Below are positions 41,788 through 52,725 of a DNA stretch of 64,000 bases, one piece after another. The notes under the pieces were generated by a model. The model was not told the DNA's origin. It searched no databases and saw only the letters and a program-made list of their open reading frames with translations. Both the position numbers and the translations under genes were made by a program. This DNA comes from Zasmidium citrigriseum (Eukaryota; Ascomycota; Dothideomycetes; Mycosphaerellales; Mycosphaerellaceae), in NCBI GenBank assembly GCA_002786025.1, contig NHNW01000021.1:557501-621500 (forward strand), given 5' to 3'. Every line of letters starts with the position of its first letter. Within the stretch, counting starts at the first letter, position 1.

Positions 41788-42550
41788 CTATACTTTAGGA
41801 CGTGAAGACCAAGGATAGTAGTCTTGTAAAGGAGCTGGTATCACCCGTGCCAGATCCTCCTCAAGAACTCGAGTTCTGCCGTCTTTGAGCATGAGCCTGA
41901 ACGCATGAACCTGCACTTCATCCTCTTCGACAAGTTCCAAGACCCCAAATAGGCTGGGCCGGTGGCTCTTGTGTCGCATGACCGATGTCCATCCGGCATC
42001 GCATGGAGTCTCAGTTTCTACCCGTGCCTCTGCGACATCCATTTGCTGGTTAAAGGCCTCGCTACCACTTCCAATGAGTGTCGCATAATCGACAATCATC
42101 TTTTTGAGGTTGCACTTTGGGAGTACTGTCCACTGCATGTCGAGGCATTGCAACACCTCGTCATCCATCTTCACTGATAGAATTTTTGTCCTCGTGACCT
42201 TGTCGCTGTAGAAGACATCTCCAAACTCGTGGCGAATTTGCTTGTTGACGGCGAGTAGTCCGCAGCGGCCAGATTTCCTGCATTCGCGGAGATGGGCGAT
42301 AGCGGTGTATGTGTAGATGTGGTTGCGAAGCTCGGCAGGCAACTCGAGGAACTTGCAATCGGTAGTCGCTGGCACGCTGTCGATGTAGCCCTGTGCGATG
42401 GCTTTGGCGCTTTCGAGTTCGAGTGGCGTCATGGTCGCCATGCTAAAAGTAAAGGGTACAAGGTCAGCAAATGTCTCAGGCATGCGATGGGACGGCTTCT
42501 GTCCTTGAGACTACATACATGGCGGCGACTTGTTCGAGTTTTGTCGGCAT
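41788..42550 (-). CDS. F-box-like array protein 2
   Basis: Exons are 42550-42519 and 42442-41788, giving 228 residues. Reading through from the downstream ATG at 42483 would give a different N-terminus, but splicing GTATGT...TTTTAG yields MPTKLEQVAAIMATMTPLELESA. That aligns without gaps to the intronless start of the neighbouring gene (MPTKLEQVSKIVASMSTLEFESA), so the intron is well supported. The F-box-like motif is LELPAELRNHIYTYTAIAHL, followed by CGLLAVNKQIRHEFGDVFYSDKV. The blocks LFGVLELVEEDE and LARVIPAPLQDYYPWS close the protein. Function unknown. Confidence 0.8.
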
Positions 42551-42811
42551 GATGTGTAGCTGGTGATTGGCAGATTCGAGGTGGTCTAGGCTCGAGAATG
42601 ATAAGAGGACTACCGACCTTTCAGCGAGTGGTGCCGCTGTATTTGGATGAGGGCGAAGAGTTTGTTGCGGCGAGAAAGTCTCGGTGTAGCTTTAAGGGCA
42701 AAGCGTCGGCGATCATAACGCCGAGCCTGCATGTGATTGGACGCTAGCGCGAACAACGAAAAAGGAAGGTGTGCGGCGGAAGTGAATTTCCAGATGTCTG
42801 CCTTCCTCAGC

Positions 42812-43522
42812 CTAGCCACTGCCAGGAGTGGACCAAGGATAAAAGCTGTTCAATGGAGGTGTGATGACCCTCTCCAAATCCTCCTGAAGGCCAGCAATCT
42901 CGAAGGTCTTAGGATCGAGTTTGAAAGCCTGAAATCGTCGTTCGCTACCGGTGGCAAGCTCTAAAATCCCATGTATGTGACACACCTGCCTCTTCCATGT
43001 AGTGGCTACAATCTCAACCGCGAGCTTCGCATCCTGTCGAATGGAGTCCAGCGCCAGTGCCACGGCGCTAACGTGCAGCTGTCGCCCAAAGCCAACTCTG
43101 TAGGACTCGTCTTCTATGGGTGTGCAATAATCTAGCACAGCCCTGATGAACTTGCGACTGGGCACAGGAGTCCAATGCTCGCTCAAGAACTTCCGTGGAC
43201 AGGATCGCATCTCCACAGATAGCACGCTTATTCGAGCCACTTTCTCGCTGTAGAAGATATCTTGGAACTCGCTTCCACATTGCTTGTTGGCGGCGAGAAG
43301 GCCACATTGCTCGGAGTTGCCAAAGCTCTGAAGGTGGATGACGGAGGTGAAGTAGTAGATCAGATCCCTAAGCTCCGCTGGCAGTTGGAAGAGCCTGCAC
43401 TCGTTCTGATTGCGTTTGACCGTCCTGTCAATGTTGCCTTGGGCCGGGGACTTGGCGCTTTCGAATTCCAGAGTGCTCATGCTGGCCACGATCTTCGAGA
43501 CTTGTTCGAGCTTAGTAGGCAT
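42812..43522 (-). CDS. F-box-like array protein 3
   Basis: A single exon of 236 residues from the ATG at 43522. The F-box-like motif is LFQLPAELRDLIYYFTSVIHL, then CGLLAANKQCGSEFQDIFYSEKV. The later blocks IHGILELATGSE and LERVITPPLNSFYPWS match array protein 2 closely. The pair 2/3 is therefore the most recent duplication. The first dozen codons lack the intron found in copy 2. Function unknown. Confidence 0.8.
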   Translation of the reverse strand: MPTKLEQVSKIVASMSTLEFESAKSPAQGNIDRTVKRNQNECRLFQLPAELRDLIYYFTSVIHLQSFGNSEQCGLLAANKQCGSEFQDIFYSEKVARISVLSVEMRSCPRKFLSEHWTPVPSRKFIRAVLDYCTPIEDESYRVGFGRQLHVSAVALALDSIRQDAKLAVEIVATTWKRQVCHIHGILELATGSERRFQAFKLDPKTFEIAGLQEDLERVITPPLNSFYPWSTPGSG

Positions 43523-43961
43523 GGCGAAAACGATCTGGATAAGGGGGACCTACAAGCGAACGGCCGATGGTGAAAGCGGATGATATGGTCGAGTGTGCCT
43601 GACAATGGTAGTAACCGGTAGATCGAAGTCTCCACGGCTATCGCCGGAAAGAAGTGCCAGGATGTTATGGCGCCAAGAATTCATGTGATCGTACCCCTGT
43701 CTCAGAGGTCTCGAAAGAGCAGGAGTGGACTTGCATCTATGAGATTCATTTTGAAGGGCCCTCTCGGGCAGCAAGCCAGCCGAAGGCACGATTAAACGTT
43801 TAGCACATTGTCAAGTCTACACGCATTTGAGCCTTCTGCCAGGCTGCTGTCTTCTACCTTGAAGCCTCTCTGCCTCGAGGCTCGGGACCAGACGTCTCAG
43901 AGTGTCTCTCATCTCACCTGCTATCAGCGAGTCGAAAGAACCGACTCTAGAAAGCTGTCCC
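43523..43961. other. Spacer between F-box-like array genes 3 and 4
   Basis: 439 bp with the promoter of gene 3 and the 3' UTR of gene 4. No further gene. Confidence 0.4.
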
Positions 43962-44627
43962 TCACGTCTTGACTTTTGCTTTGTTCCACTCCGCCAACTC
44001 CTTGTCCAAGCCGAGGGTCTTGAGCACCTTTGTCTCAATACTGAACACCACAAATCTGTCAGACTCGCGTCCTACCAGCTCCAGTACCCCATGAATACAC
44101 TCTCGTCTCTTTATAAGTCCCCAAGTCATTGTAGGACGTGGGCTGGGTATCCATCTGGGGGCCTTTGGCATTTTCCGCACAACTTCCTCTCGAGCTCGGG
44201 AATGGTTACGCCCTCCATACAGGGAGACATTTCTTCCGCCCCTCAACACAGCCCCTCGAAACCTTGAATTCTTGCATAACTCCCAGGATATAGAGCGAAC
44301 TGCGGTGTCACTTGAGTCGAGGCCCGGAACAGCGATTTCCATGTTCGCGACCAGATGCTTGCTCTGGAGCATATCCATGTACTCGAGTCGTAGCTGCTTG
44401 TTGGCGCTCAAGAGGCCCCTATGATCATCTCTCTCAGGGTTGCGGATATGAGCGACAGCGACTTCGTGGTAGATGAGGTTGCGAAGCTCTGCGGGCAGGT
44501 CGAGTAGTTTGCATCCTGTCGTGGGACGAGTCTTCACGGCTTGGCCGGCGAGGCTGATGATGCATTCAAGCTCATATTTGTCGAGGCTGTCGAGCATATT
44601 GGATACTTGCTGGATCTTTGACGGCAT
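43962..44627 (-). CDS. F-box-like array protein 4
   Basis: A single exon of 221 residues from the ATG at 44627 (MPSKIQQVSNMLDSLDKYEL). The F-box-like motif is LLDLPAELRNLIYHEVAVAHI, followed by RGLLSANKQLRLEYMDMLQSKHL. The family block IHGVLELVGRESDRFVVF is present, but the protein ends in LDKELAEWNKAKVKT without the YPWS tail of copies 2 and 3. The middle is rich in arginine (RGGRNVSLYGGRNHSRAR). Function unknown. Confidence 0.78.
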   Translation of the reverse strand: MPSKIQQVSNMLDSLDKYELECIISLAGQAVKTRPTTGCKLLDLPAELRNLIYHEVAVAHIRNPERDDHRGLLSANKQLRLEYMDMLQSKHLVANMEIAVPGLDSSDTAVRSISWELCKNSRFRGAVLRGGRNVSLYGGRNHSRAREEVVRKMPKAPRWIPSPRPTMTWGLIKRRECIHGVLELVGRESDRFVVFSIETKVLKTLGLDKELAEWNKAKVKT

Positions 44628-45188
44628 TGTGGGCGGCTGGTTTCTGGGCTACATTGTTAGCTTGACTCGACTGCCTCACGAAGGAGCGGCACGTACCTCT
44701 CGTTAGTATTTGTGAGAATGCAGGTCTGTGTGGGTGTAGGTGTGCGTAGAAGGCGCGAGCTCGAGCAGCGTCTGAGATTTCGTTGTTGTTAAGAGCAAGT
44801 TTGTCGAACGAGGAAAGAAGCAAGAAGAAGCTGCTGGGCGTCGGGCGCGCTAGTGACTAGTTCCCGCATCGCCAAGGCGCATGTGAATTATCAAGCAAAA
44901 GGCAGCATTTGTGCCAGCTTCAGCGACAGCAAAAACACACTCTCGGCACCACACCAAGCATCGACCGCCCGTCACATCGTCCTCGACAGTCCCTCGCACC
45001 GCCAAGATGATTCTCCTCCACGGCTAGACCTCCGTCTCAAGTCCAAGCTGCCTCGATTCCTCCGAAAGTCCAGACATACCCAAGTTCAGCAAGAGGCGCA
45101 AAATCCATCCTGAAGTCTATAACAACGGGGACAGCGCAGACATCATCGGACCATTTTGCTGCTGTCGAGGCCAGCCAAATAACACAAC
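44628..45188. promoter_or_regulatory. Divergent intergenic region at the edge of the F-box-like array
   Basis: 561 bp between the divergent starts of array gene 4 and the small membrane protein. No named motif is called. Confidence 0.35.
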
Positions 45189-45569
45189 ATGATGGATGCG
45201 TTGCGCCGCCGAGCTGCACGTACCGAGGATCTCATAGAAAGCAACCCGAGCAGATTCAGGGGCCAGTATGCGGTACTCAGACGATACCACGAAGCATACC
45301 TAGACTTCCACGAGGTCCTCTTGGTATGGCCTGAAAGGATCCGTGGGGAGATGATCACAAGGCCTCAGGTCCTGGAAGAGCACAAGAACCGACTGGCGCA
45401 GAATTCAATTCTTCTCCATGAGGCCATCGGAGAGGTGGAAGCGATTCATGCTTGGGCAGTCTGGAGGAGGATGATCTGGATGGTTTTTCGACTCGCCCTC
45501 GTTGTCATTTCGATCTGCCTGTGCTTGTTGGTGTGGTTACTGCTGAAGCGTCATCCAGAGGGACGATGA
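45189..45569 (+). CDS. Small single-pass membrane protein of unknown function
   Basis: A single exon of 126 residues; two ATGs lie in a row (45189 and 45192). The first 90 residues are an amphipathic, charged helical region (RRRAARTEDLIESN, then QVLEEHKNRLAQN). One transmembrane helix follows (WMVFRLALVVISICLCLLVWLLL) and ends in KRHPEGR, which suggests a tail-anchored protein facing the cytosol. I do not recognise a family. The coherent layout makes it more likely real than chance. Confidence 0.5.
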   Translation: MMDALRRRAARTEDLIESNPSRFRGQYAVLRRYHEAYLDFHEVLLVWPERIRGEMITRPQVLEEHKNRLAQNSILLHEAIGEVEAIHAWAVWRRMIWMVFRLALVVISICLCLLVWLLLKRHPEGR

Positions 45570-47611
45570 GAAGGCATGAAGCAGGTCGAAGTACGCATTG
45601 TGTCTCTCATGAGGCGTAGTTCTTTGTCCGATCACCTCATTCCTCTTTCCCGGGTAAGATCCTGTTTGCCTCTCGTATGAGCATGATGTTCTTTGCTGAC
45701 TCTTCCAACTACCGCAGGATACGGCTCTGGTCGTACTGATATGCTCAAGTTCGAGACCATCTCATATCGATCGTGAGCAATAAGAGATCGCACGTTTGAC
45801 TGGCGGGCTTGGTGGCGTATTGCAGAATGCATATCATCTCGCACACATACGCAATGGGTGGGTGGTGGAGGGAGGAAGTTGCATAGACTGGAGGGTCAGA
45901 AGGGTTTCACCCCGTCAGACTGGCCATGAAGACATCAAAGCACACGTCAAGGCCCAGCTTTATGTCTTTGAGATGCGCAATCCACTCACCAATGCTTCGT
46001 ACTTCCCGGACTCCTGCTCAGTATAGCTGATGTCTTCGCCATGGATCCTCAGGGCCTCGTCGTCGCCACCACCATATGTGTTCGTACGTTCGCAAGGCAT
46101 GGTCCGACTTTTCTTATCTTAGGCAGTCGAGTCCGTGTCGAGGTGCTTGTTCAGGTATTTAAGAAGGAGCTCGCCAATGCAAAAGGCGTCTGTATCGGCC
46201 AAGGTCTTGATGAATGATCCCTGGGAAGGAAGCTGCCAAGGATAGCCGTGGAAGGGACTGAGTGGCTTGATCTGGTTATGAATTTGGGAGACGTACAACT
46301 TGCGGTACCACCTAATCCACCACTCTCGAAGAGGTTGCTGCCTGACATCGCTCCGCAGACTTCCTTCAGAGAGACGGCGGAGTTACAACCGGAAAGGCTC
46401 GTCCTCTCCAAGACAAATTGTCACAAACCCCCACAGCAAGACCCTTCGCCTGCCAGAGATGCACCTCTTCAAGGACCAACAGGATTCCATAGACGCTGTA
46501 AACAAAGCACAGGCCGCCGCAACATGGATTGGCGGTCCGGCCGTGGTAAAGTCGTCGACGCCATAGATGTTCACGAGCGATGAGGCCACAGGTAGGCGAC
46601 CTGTATGCTGGCAAGATGGAGGGAAGGCATGGAGGTGGATCGAAGGAGTTTCATTCGAGTGGGTCCTTCCGGAACTTCCCGGCGACGACATCTCCGGTCT
46701 CAGCAACCTTGGAAGCGCTCTCCTTCTTCCTCTTACCTCCCACCACCATCCACATCGCCCACCATCAGGAACGTTTTCTCTTCGAACAAGCCCTCAGCGA
46801 TATTTTGCTCGGAACTGAAGAAAACCGAGAACATGTGATGGCCCTGACGACAAAATGCAACGTATGCGAGATGACTCGCAAAGCCGGCTCTCGCCATGAA
46901 ACCGTTCCTGTGTATACCGGTATGTCATGCGAACAAATGAGAGCCTTGCCATCCTGTGCGACGGTGAAGACTATTTAGATCTTTGCAAAATCATTCGTGT
47001 CTGCAGCGACTTCCGAGCGATTTGGCCCCCAATTTCTGGACCCTTGGTTTGCCTGACCTCCCCGGCGCCTACTGAGGTCCGCCACCAACCTTACCTTCTT
47101 GAACTTCACCACTCACGCAACATCGCCATGCCGATGAGCATAGCCGCCGAAGTCAATCTATCAAGCGATCTTCAGGATCGATCCTTCACGGCTCTTTGAA
47201 ATGCTCTATGGTCAAGATCCCTCTGCAGGGTGTGCCGGTGTGGGGAGAACCACGCCGCAATCGTTTCATTTCTGCAAGCCTGTATCTTTGGTCCTTTCGT
47301 TTGCCGCCTGGATTGCTCGTACTTTCCATGGAGTCCTGCATTCGTACTGATGAGACACTTGCATAACCAGATTTGGCCCATTGTGGCTTCACGGACCAGC
47401 TCGGCCAGCCGAGACCCTCCAGCCGCCAGCCTGATGTCGGTTGGATGCATCTCGATGAGTTTTTGGGAGTGAGGCAACAAGCGCCCATGTACTCCTGGAA
47501 ACCTTTTACAGTATTATTCCATGATCTCCTACCTGCCAGTAGTGTCCGTCAACAGACTCCTCTTCATAACCCCACATGCACCTAATGCTCGTTGATGAAT
47601 GATTTCTCGCC
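45570..47611. other. 2 kb without a confident gene, containing coding-like fragments
   Basis: No complete gene model could be built here. Two stretches look coding. A minus-strand segment, 46382-46119, is open for 88 codons and ends with a stop after LLLKYLNKHLDTDSTA. It includes PLREWWIRWYRKLYVSQ, which does not look like random sequence. A plus-strand frame runs 46580-46978. The region may hold a multi-exon gene I cannot resolve, or decayed gene remnants. Confidence 0.35.
46580..46978 (+). CDS. Possible small hypothetical protein
   Basis: An ATG-started frame of 132 codons (MRPQVGDLYAGKMEGRHGGG). The centre (HIAHHQERFLFEQALSDILL, then NREHVMALTTKCNVCEM) has a plausible helical, charged composition and a CxxC. 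There is no recognised domain, and the start region is low quality. It could be an exon of a longer gene or chance. Confidence 0.2.
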   Translation: MRPQVGDLYAGKMEGRHGGGSKEFHSSGSFRNFPATTSPVSATLEALSFFLLPPTTIHIAHHQERFLFEQALSDILLGTEENREHVMALTTKCNVCEMTRKAGSRHETVPVYTGMSCEQMRALPSCATVKTI

Positions 47612-50600
47612 ATGGCCGGTCCAAGGGAAGAGACGGAGCCTCGAGGAGAAGAGTCGTCCCGGGGGCCTCGTGACCTCTTCACCTCCTCAGAAGATGAGCT
47701 TAGTGCTCTGAAAGAAACTTGCGAGGACGAGAGATGTCAAGCGCCGAATGCCAGGGTTTGGCACTGCGTGGACTGCGACTCGAATTACTGCGACGGATGC
47801 TGGGGATATCAAGGTCCTCACAAAGCCGGCAAGTTTGGACGAGATGGGGTGCCCCACGAGAGGACCGACGTCGCTATTGTTAGTCGACTGAAGGCGATTT
47901 TGCAGCCTCCTCAATCGCTCGACGAAATCAAGCGGTCACACGAGGAAGATCAGTGCACTAAGTGGTTTGGTAAGTTGATCTTTTCCCGAGAACAAGACAG
48001 ATACTGACTCGACCAGGTGTTTCTCGTGACGTGACTGGACGACCGAGCCTGGAAGATTATGGCAGGTATGCTACCCTCATGGGAAGCATACAGCCTCTTG
48101 ATGTCAATAAGGAAAGATACCCACAACTGGTGTCCTTCATTGGCGTTACGAATGCTGGAAAGTCCACAATTATCAAGATGCTTGTAAACCATGCCACCGA
48201 AGGCAGTGTCGCTGCGAAGGTCTTTCCCACGCCAGTGGCCGGCTCCGTTGGAAATGATAAGGTGCCACAGTGCCATCACTCGTATACAACATGATTGTAC
48301 TGACTATATCCGCGACAGGTCCCGACCAGCGGTGACGTGCATCTCTACGCAGACCAGTCGACTCATGCTGGGCAGCTGCCAATCCTGTACGCAGACTGCG
48401 AAGGCTTCGAAGGCGGAGAAAAGATGCCACTTGGCGCACGCATCAAGAAGAGACCTTACTCTGATGCTCATGCAACGCAACCGGAGTTGGCACAAAGTCG
48501 ATCACTGCCAATTGAGTGGGCTGATACTGAAGAAAGTCGGCAGCGTGAATACGCCGTGCGCGAGCTATACCCTCGACTACTGTATACCTTCTCAGATGTG
48601 GTGGTGTTTGTGCTCCAGAATCCAAAGTAAGTCTGTTGAGGTCCCGACGATACTTTTACTGACTCTGGAAGGACATTCCAGTCTGCTGTGCTGGGCAAAC
48701 TACTCGAATGGGGTGCTTCAGCTCTCGAAAAATCCCTCAACCAGCCCTCACTGCCGCATGCCATCGTGCTCCTCAATGGCACAGAACCCGGCGTTGATGA
48801 GCGAGAATGGGACACAGAATTCGCTACAAAGAGTCTCCTTTCCTGCGTCGCTGGCGCTCTGGATTACGTCGAGGGAGTCCCTCGTTTCCGCGAGCTGGCT
48901 GGGTACTGGAAAAGTCTTGGCAAGCAAGTCGTCACGGTCCAGGATCTTATCCTGATGTACTATTCCTCCTTCAAAGTCGTTCGGATGCCTCGAAAGCCAA
49001 GATACACCCTCATGGATCGCCAAATCGGTCGTCTGCACGGAGAGATAAGAGACAACTGTGACGAATCTTTCAAAGCAAAACGCAAAGCTCGAATGTTGAC
49101 CAACTCGGACGAACTCAACATCTACTTGCAAAGTGCTTTTGAACACTTCACATGCACTCTCACTACGCCTTTCAATTTCGTCGCGGTCAGCTTGCTTACC
49201 AACCCCATCTCATACGACTTTGGAGGACACATACTACAGCTTGCAAATACCGTGGCTGCTCTTCGTCCTTCGGAGCGCCAGGACACTGGTCTCTCTCAGT
49301 GGATATTCGAGAAGATGTGCTTAATCGTAGCCTCCTGCATCATGCTCGATTGCGCCAGATACCGTAAGGGCAGGGTGGAAGACCTACTCGACAGCTATAA
49401 GAAGTTCTTCGACTGGGTGCTGCACGAATACTGCGACATGTGGCTTCCTTGCTCTTACTCCAACGGAGAAGGACGATGTTGTGAACTAGTCAAAGCACGG
49501 CACAATACCAAGGGGCATCAAGATGGACAAGGTATCATTTCTCATGGCGACTATCAATCCACATTCACAGCAGAAGGGTATGGGCCAACCTGGGATCTCC
49601 AAATCCGAGCGTCAATTTCAGCTGTCCAAAGCGAGCTGCAGCGGCATCAAGAGCTGTACGCGCAAGGAGGCTTGGTGGATTCAGATGAAAAGATTGCTCT
49701 TCGACTGCATCGCCAAAACATCTACGACTTCTATTCCGGTATTGGCGATCCTCAAGATGTGATCAGTCACTCGACCTGTTTCTGCTGCCTAATGGAGGTT
49801 CCTGAGCACCCTCTCCCGTGCGGTCACGTCCTTTGCTCGGCGTGCGTTCAGGCATACGGTAAATCGTCCAACAAATGCGTGGTCGACATGGCTTACTGCC
49901 CACTACACATGAAGCAGACGAGATGGACGTCGGCGCATCAGATCAAGTTCAAGCACAAAGCTGCTGGGACGAGAGTGCTCTGCCTAGATGGCGGTGGCAT
50001 ACGAGGCATCGTCGAATTAGAGGTTCTACGAGCCATCGAAGAAGCTCTCGGTGGAGAGATACCCATTCAAGCCTTCTTCGATCTCATCGTGGGCACGAGC
50101 ACCGGTGGTATTATCGCACTTGCTCTCGGTGTCCAACAATGGCCAGTGGATCGCTGCATCAGCATGTTCACCTCGCTGTGCAACGATGCATACGCACCTA
50201 GAGTAAGGGGCATGCCAATCCTGGACCTCGCTGCTGCCATCAGCCACGGCAGCAAATACAAGACCAAAGCCTTTCACGAGGCATTGAAAGACGCCTTTGG
50301 TGAACAAGACGTGCTCTTCGGAGGTCGAGGTCGCAGCAAGTCGAACTGCCAGACAAGAGTGGCTGTCACCTCGACAACTAGCACCGGAAGCAAAGCCATT
50401 GTCTTGGCCAACTATCGTCGAAAAGAGGACTGCGCTCCGGAGTACGACTTCGAACGGCCACACCAGCCTGAACTTGAGATGAGAGTGTGGGAGGCCGCTG
50501 CCGCGACCTCGTCCGCGCCGACCTACTTCAAGCCATTTGTCAACCCGCTGACCAGACGGACGTACCTAGATGGAGCATTGCAGAACAACAACCCCGCACG

Positions 50601-52194
50601 AGTCGCCAACAGAGAGCGCAAGCTCATCTGGCCTGAAGCCGGCGATACTGACCCTGACATCTTGCTGTCTTTGGGCACGGGTCAGAACCGCATCTCGATA
50701 CTTCCCAAGCTCTCCGCCAAAACGACTGACTGGAAAACGCTGCAGTCGTCACTGCGTCGCACCAACTCCGAAGATTTGAAAGGCTTCCGTCGGTACCTTA
50801 AATCTTGGACCGTTCTCTACAATCGAGTCGACGACATTTTGAATGCTGAGATGGCCTGGGCAGCATTTCGGGCAGATGTGATCTCCACTGATGCTCCACA
50901 TCGCAACACTCGTCGATACATTCGATTCAACCCTGACTTGAACAAGACTGCACCGTCTATGGATGACAAGGACGAGCTACAGTCATTGCAGTGGATCGTC
51001 AAGAAGCGGCTGGGTCTGCCACACTGCGTCACAGCGGTGCAACATGTTGCCTTCAAGCTGGTCGCAAGCTCGTTCTTTCTGGAAGTGCAGAAAAGCCGTG
51101 TACTGCAAGATGGTAGCCATTCCTTCGACTGTGCAGTGCTTTGCAAGTTCGAGAACGGCACGCAGCACCTGAGGTCTATGGGCAGATACCTTCGTCGCTC
51201 AATGACTCGCGACTTCTGCCCTTACTTCATCGCCAAAGGAGACGCCCATTCCGAAAACGGCGTGATCTTTGACTTCACTGCCAAGGTCATTGACAAGATG
51301 GCTGAGCGTGCAGACTTCTGCATCGCCCCCATCACCATCGTCGTCGAAGATGAGAAGAAGCCATCGGATGTGACGCTTGTGCTCTCCGCACACGACGGCC
51401 TGGAGCCAGAGGGTTTCTCCCTCAGCGGATTCCCGAAAGTCCTTGCCAACGAGTGTACTTCTAGGTCACCTCTTCCGAAACCTCGTGCCGGATCAAATGC
51501 CTCTCGAAAGCTCAATGCCACACCGTCGCCATCGAGATCCAACCGATCTGCAAATGACACTGCGAATGACGACAGCATCTCCCTCAACGGTGGTCGCCCT
51601 GGATCTCGACGTCGAGACATCTGGACGCCTACCGCAGGTCCACTTGCCGGCCTCAAACAATTTGATCGAGCCGCCACAGCTCCAGAAGTGCACTCGAGGT
51701 CCAGCAGCGACCTCCCGATCTCCTACCGCGATGTCAAAGGTCCGAATCGATTTTGGGCATACATCGGGCCCCAGCATATGGCAAAGAATCGTCACCTCTA
51801 CAGCCCAGCGACTCTTCAGAAGTTCGTCCCATCTGTAGCCGCTGAACCTGTCGAACTCGATGCCGGAGAGGACACCGAGATAAAGCGTGTTCCCTATGCT
51901 GAGCTTCAAGGCTGTGATGCTACCAAGAAGCGGACTAGCTTTCATCATGAAGTCCATGGGGAGAGTGCTCCGAAAGTGCCTCAAGCTTCGTCTTCATCTC
52001 GACCGAACCGCGAACGCAAGGACTCTGCCCGAGATGTCAAAGAGGCCGTGTCTGTTACCGAGACCATCATGGGAGAGTACACAGTCAAATTCCCATCCAT
52101 ACCGGGCTTCGTTCCACCACCTGCCTTCCCACCGAAGAAACGTGGCTTCGATCCTGGAGAACTTGAGGCTGCTATCAAAGCCGCCTTTGGTTGA
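47612..52194 (+). CDS. B-box / P-loop GTPase / RING / patatin-like phospholipase fusion protein
   Basis: Exons are 47612-47969, 48017-48261, 48319-48626 and 48672-52194, giving 1,477 residues. All junctions keep frame and restore conserved sequence; the second intron uses AAG/GTGCCA, the weakest donor. Domains in order: a B-box-like zinc finger (C37, C42, C52, C55, C60, C63, H70, H82); a dynamin- or septin-like GTPase region with P-loop GVTNAGKST (162-170, K168) and DCEG (227-230) as the G3 motif; a helical region; a RING-like finger from C673 (CFCCLMEVPEHPLPCGHVLC); and a patatin domain with oxyanion GGGIRG (744-749), nucleophile S780 in GTSTGG and D937 in DGA. A disordered C-terminus follows. 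Patatins cleave lipid acyl chains and serve as effectors in many immune-type proteins. The cellular role here is unknown. Confidence 0.85.
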
Positions 52195-52725
52195 TATCCC
52201 ATCTTAAAACCGCCTATCCATTGCCATTTCCTTACTACTACGATACCCCCACAAAGTCTTTTTTGTCTCATCGGAGTTGGCGGAAAAGAGGGAACGGATG
52301 GAAAGGATGTACGAGTAACTTCGGATTCGCTTCTCGCCTGTCACTACAACTCACCAAGGTACTTTGTCCTATAATAAACAGTGCAACCCTCACAACTGCC
52401 TCGGAGAAATTCGTCGTCCATCAAGGCACTCTCCTCAGTCTTGGCATAGGGCCTTTTTGCCGTGGATCTGCAAGGATGCAGCTGCAAGCGAGAAGTCTGG
52501 TAAATATATCTGAAGCAGGACCCGGAATTGATTGGTGGCTTATCTCTTTGCCTCGCCTTGTTGGCGAGGTTGGTACTGGTACTGTACTTTCTGGTCAATT
52601 TCGAGGCGTCGTTCGTGCGCTGTTTCATATCCTTTGGTAGGTAAGGTATAAAAGAAGTTGTATTGCCTTTCGCTCTCGCTGCCGCTCTCTCTATCGCGGC
52701 GATACTTTTGAGACTGGATATCAAG
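52195..52725. other. Intergenic region, no gene recognised
   Basis: 531 bp between tandem plus-strand genes; 3' UTR of the patatin gene and promoter of the GH43 gene. A GGTAAGGTATAAAAGAAG stretch near 52640, with TATAAAA about 80 bp before the ATG, may be a TATA box. Confidence 0.45.
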
